Below are positions 40,688 to 42,820 of a stretch of 42,820 nt of DNA, in pieces (position 1 is the first letter of the stretch; each line of letters begins with the position of its first letter). The notes beneath the pieces are model-generated. The model saw only the letters and a list, made by a program, of their open reading frames with translations. It searched no databases and was not told the DNA's origin. The stretch is from an uncultured bacterium (GTDB taxonomy: Bacteria; Cyanobacteriota; Vampirovibrionia; Gastranaerophilales; Gastranaerophilaceae), in assembly GCA_902760905.1 (NCBI GenBank), contig CACWIL010000002.1, positions 1 through 42,820 of the forward strand, written 5' to 3'. The translations under genes were made by a program, and so were the position numbers.

Positions 40688-42820
40688 TCATGTTTCTTTT
40701 TAGGCGGTTTTTGCTTGCTGTTCTTTTTTGTAAACTGCTGTGGAGCAGCATTAAAAGATGTCTGTATCCTCTTAACACTCAGGACATCAGGCATTGACTG
40801 GAGTGCTGTCATAACCCGTCTAAGTGTGTCTATATTGTCCAGTTCGATTCCAAGCTCTATTATACCGACTTTGCCCTTTGATTTAACGTTTGCGGAGTTA
40901 ATATTTGTATTGTTATCAGATACAACCCCGATAACATCTTTAAGCATACCCAAACGTTCACCTGTTTCTATACGAATTGTAGTACTGTATGTTCTGTTAA
41001 CATTATTTCCTGACCACTGAATATCCATCAGGCGTTCAACAGGAATATTTTCCAGTGTTTTACAGTCAAGGCGGTGGACAGTAACCCCTTTAGAGCGGGT
41101 AACAACACCTACAATCGGCTCTCCAGGGATTGGAGAACAACATCTCGCAAATGAATACAGAAGACCTTCAAGCCCTATTATATCTTTTTCTGATGCTTTG
41201 CGTGGTTTATGCTGATGTACATTTTCTGCTTCTGTTTTAACAACAGGTTTTTTAAGTCTGTTTATAATCTTATTTAAGGTAGTTTCACCATAACCAAGCG
41301 CAGCAAACAAGTCATCTGCGCTTACGTAATTCATTTGTTTGGCAACTTTTTCAAATTCGCCGTCTTTTACATATTCATCAAAAATTGATTTTGTAAGCTC
41401 GTGCTCGAGATTAGCTTTACCAATATTAATATGGTCTTCACGTTTATTCTTTTTATACCAGTTACGTATCCTTTGCGCAGCCTGTTTTGTAACTACAAAA
41501 TGCAGCCAGTCTAATCGTGGAGCGGCAACTTTAGATGTCATAATTTCGACAATATCACCGTTTTTAAGCTTTGTATCAAGCTGTGCTATACGTCCGTTAA
41601 TCAATGCTCCTACAGTCTTGTGACCAACATCGGAGTGAATACGGTAAGCAAAGTCAACCGGAGTTGCTCCCTGCGGTAAATCAATAACATCACCGCCCGG
41701 AGTAAACGCAAATACCTGATCCGAAAACAAATCCAGCTTAACAGAATCAACGTAATCTGCGGCATCTTTTGTATCTTTATTGTATTCAACCAGCTTTCTC
41801 ATCCAGGAGAATTTAACATCATTTGCCGAATCTGCTTTTTGAGAGCCTTTTTCTTTATATCTCCAGTGAGCCGCAACACCATATTCTGCTATTTCATGCA
41901 TTTCCCAGGTTCTTATCTGAACTTCAAGCGGTTTTTGACGGGGCCCGATAACAGATGTGTGTAATGACTGGTACATGTTACCTTTTGGCATTGCAATATA
42001 ATCTTTAAATCTTCCGGGTATAGGCTTAAATCTTGAGTGAATAAGCCCTAATACCTCATAACACTCTTTTTCGGTATCAACAATTACACGAACGGCTGTA
42101 ATATCGTACAAGTCGTGGAATGCAACATTAAGTCTGTTCATTTTTTTGTATATACTGTAATAATGTTTTGCTCTGCCTGTAATAGTTGCATTAATTCCGC
42201 TTGCTTTTACGTCTTTCGAAATACTGTCAATAAGATGTTTTACGGTAATTTCACGTTCAGCTTTCTTCTGAGAAACAAGCTGTGCAATTTCGTAGTATTT
42301 ATCTGGATGAAGATACTTCAGCGATAAGTCTTCTAGCTCTGCTTTAATCTTACCTACACCTAAACGGTTGGCAAGCGGTGCAAAAATATCAAGAGTTTCC
42401 TGAGCTATCCTCTGCTGCTTTGCAGGAGCCATATAATTAAGCGTTCTCATATTATGAAGTCTGTCTGCAAGTTTAAGGAAAATTATTCTGACATCAGATG
42501 CCATTGCGATAAACATTCTTCTGAAATTTTCCGCCTGACGTTCTTCTTTTGATTTAAATTGATATTTACTTAGCTTTGTAACACCTTGAACAAGATTAAC
42601 GACATCTTCGCCAAATTTTTTACGCATTTCATCGGCTGTTGTTTCGGTATCTTCTAAAACATCGTGTAAAAAAGAAGCAATAATAGTATCTCTGTCAAGT
42701 TTTAAATCAACAAGTATTCTTGCGACTTCAACAGGGTGAATAATATATGGTTCGCCCGATATTCTGTATTGCCCTTCATGAAGTTTTTTTGCCCATAAAT
42801 AGGCATCTTCAATCAGCTCG
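40684..42820 (-). CDS. rel: bifunctional (p)ppGpp synthetase/hydrolase Rel (5' end beyond window)
   Basis: It makes and degrades the alarmone (p)ppGpp. Translation in this frame stays open to the window edge, so the start lies beyond 42820; the ATG at 42627 is internal. The visible N-terminal part holds HD-domain residues ('KKLHEGQYRISGEPYIIHPVEVARIL', 'ASFLHDVLEDTETT'). The synthetase domain follows with 'RAKHYYSIYKKM', 'RFKDYIAMPKGNMYQSLHT' and 'LEVQIRTWEMHEIAEYGVAAHW', then TGS ('VFAFTPGGDVIDLPQGATPVDFAY'), the Cys-containing 'CCSPIPGEPIVG...HRLDC' and a C-terminal ACT domain. The RFKD sequence and the intact HD motifs mark a bifunctional RelA/SpoT homologue. Confidence 0.95.
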   Translation of the reverse strand, partial: ELIEDAYLWAKKLHEGQYRISGEPYIIHPVEVARILVDLKLDRDTIIASFLHDVLEDTETTADEMRKKFGEDVVNLVQGVTKLSKYQFKSKEERQAENFRRMFIAMASDVRIIFLKLADRLHNMRTLNYMAPAKQQRIAQETLDIFAPLANRLGVGKIKAELEDLSLKYLHPDKYYEIAQLVSQKKAEREITVKHLIDSISKDVKASGINATITGRAKHYYSIYKKMNRLNVAFHDLYDITAVRVIVDTEKECYEVLGLIHSRFKPIPGRFKDYIAMPKGNMYQSLHTSVIGPRQKPLEVQIRTWEMHEIAEYGVAAHWRYKEKGSQKADSANDVKFSWMRKLVEYNKDTKDAADYVDSVKLDLFSDQVFAFTPGGDVIDLPQGATPVDFAYRIHSDVGHKTVGALINGRIAQLDTKLKNGDIVEIMTSKVAAPRLDWLHFVVTKQAAQRIRNWYKKNKREDHINIGKANLEHELTKSIFDEYVKDGEFEKVAKQMNYVSADDLFAALGYGETTLNKIINRLKKPVVKTEAENVHQHKPRKASEKDIIGLEGLLYSFARCCSPIPGEPIVGVVTRSKGVTVHRLDCKTLENIPVERLMDIQWSGNNVNRTYSTTIRIETGERLGMLKDVIGVVSDNNTNINSANVKSKGKVGIIELGIELDNIDTLRRVMTALQSMPDVLSVKRIQTSFNAAPQQFTKKNSKQKPPKKKHD

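Noticed and set aside
42627-42627. ATG as the start of rel
   Set aside because: The frame stays open to the window edge and encodes the expected HD-domain residues (HEGQYRISGEPYIIHP, LHDVLEDT), so the ATG is internal and the gene is partial.

Overview
The window is an AT-rich bacterial chromosome segment with about 40 closely packed genes on both strands. It has no rRNA, tRNA, CRISPR array, transposase or phage structural genes. The likely source is a non-photosynthetic relative of the cyanobacteria (Vampirovibrionia/Melainabacteria, gut order Gastranaerophilales type). This is inferred from several things together: a NifU/NifS iron-sulfur pair without nitrogenase, a YqeG-type phosphatase, a short DprA-like (SLOG) protein of a kind common in cyanobacteria, a small RNA carrying the cyanobacterial Yfr2 signature CCTCCTCCC, flagellar chaperone genes, and many secreted or lineage-specific hypothetical proteins. 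The taxonomic call rests on no single marker and is moderate.

Layout. 1-4600: two secreted proteins, a TPR/NHL protein divergent from miaA, then a small coiled-coil gene divergent from an XRE-type regulator around a perfect 16-bp palindrome. 4586-4810: a MITE-like repeat and a strong hairpin terminator. 4967-14132, almost all on the minus strand: pgi, two tandem APC amino acid permeases, glyQ, a small protein, an M20 peptidase, a small zinc-ribbon protein and a GHL10 glycoside hydrolase. 14219-16384: ispF, asparaginase II and an MshEN/GspE-N-like protein. 16473-17779: flaG-fliS-fliT. 17951-21916: HU, an aminotransferase, yqeG, a GNAT-like protein and a U32 protein. 22344-28670: murT, pdxJ, a zinc-ribbon protein, nifU and nifS, with several palindromic repeats between or inside them. 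28692-30637: mscS, an EF-hand protein and rlmH. 30754-30828: the Yfr2-like RNA. 30826-42820: a GH108 muramidase with an odd N-terminus, pcrA, a SLOG/HEAT gene pair, a VWA protein, a frameshifted gene, a C-terminally short agmatinase, and a bifunctional rel gene that runs off the right edge.

Most genes are housekeeping: glycolysis, tRNA modification and charging, isoprenoid, PLP and Fe-S biosynthesis, cell-wall amidation, DNA repair and the stringent response. The more unusual content lies in the small elements. These are the Yfr2-like RNA; a set of genes whose -10 box sits 6-7 nt before the ATG, suggesting leaderless mRNAs; a CACCCC-type palindromic repeat that supplies the ribosome binding site of three genes and also appears in-frame inside murT; a 22-bp palindrome in inverted orientation around a membrane-protein gene between nifU and nifS; and two copies of a roughly 164-bp MITE-like element.
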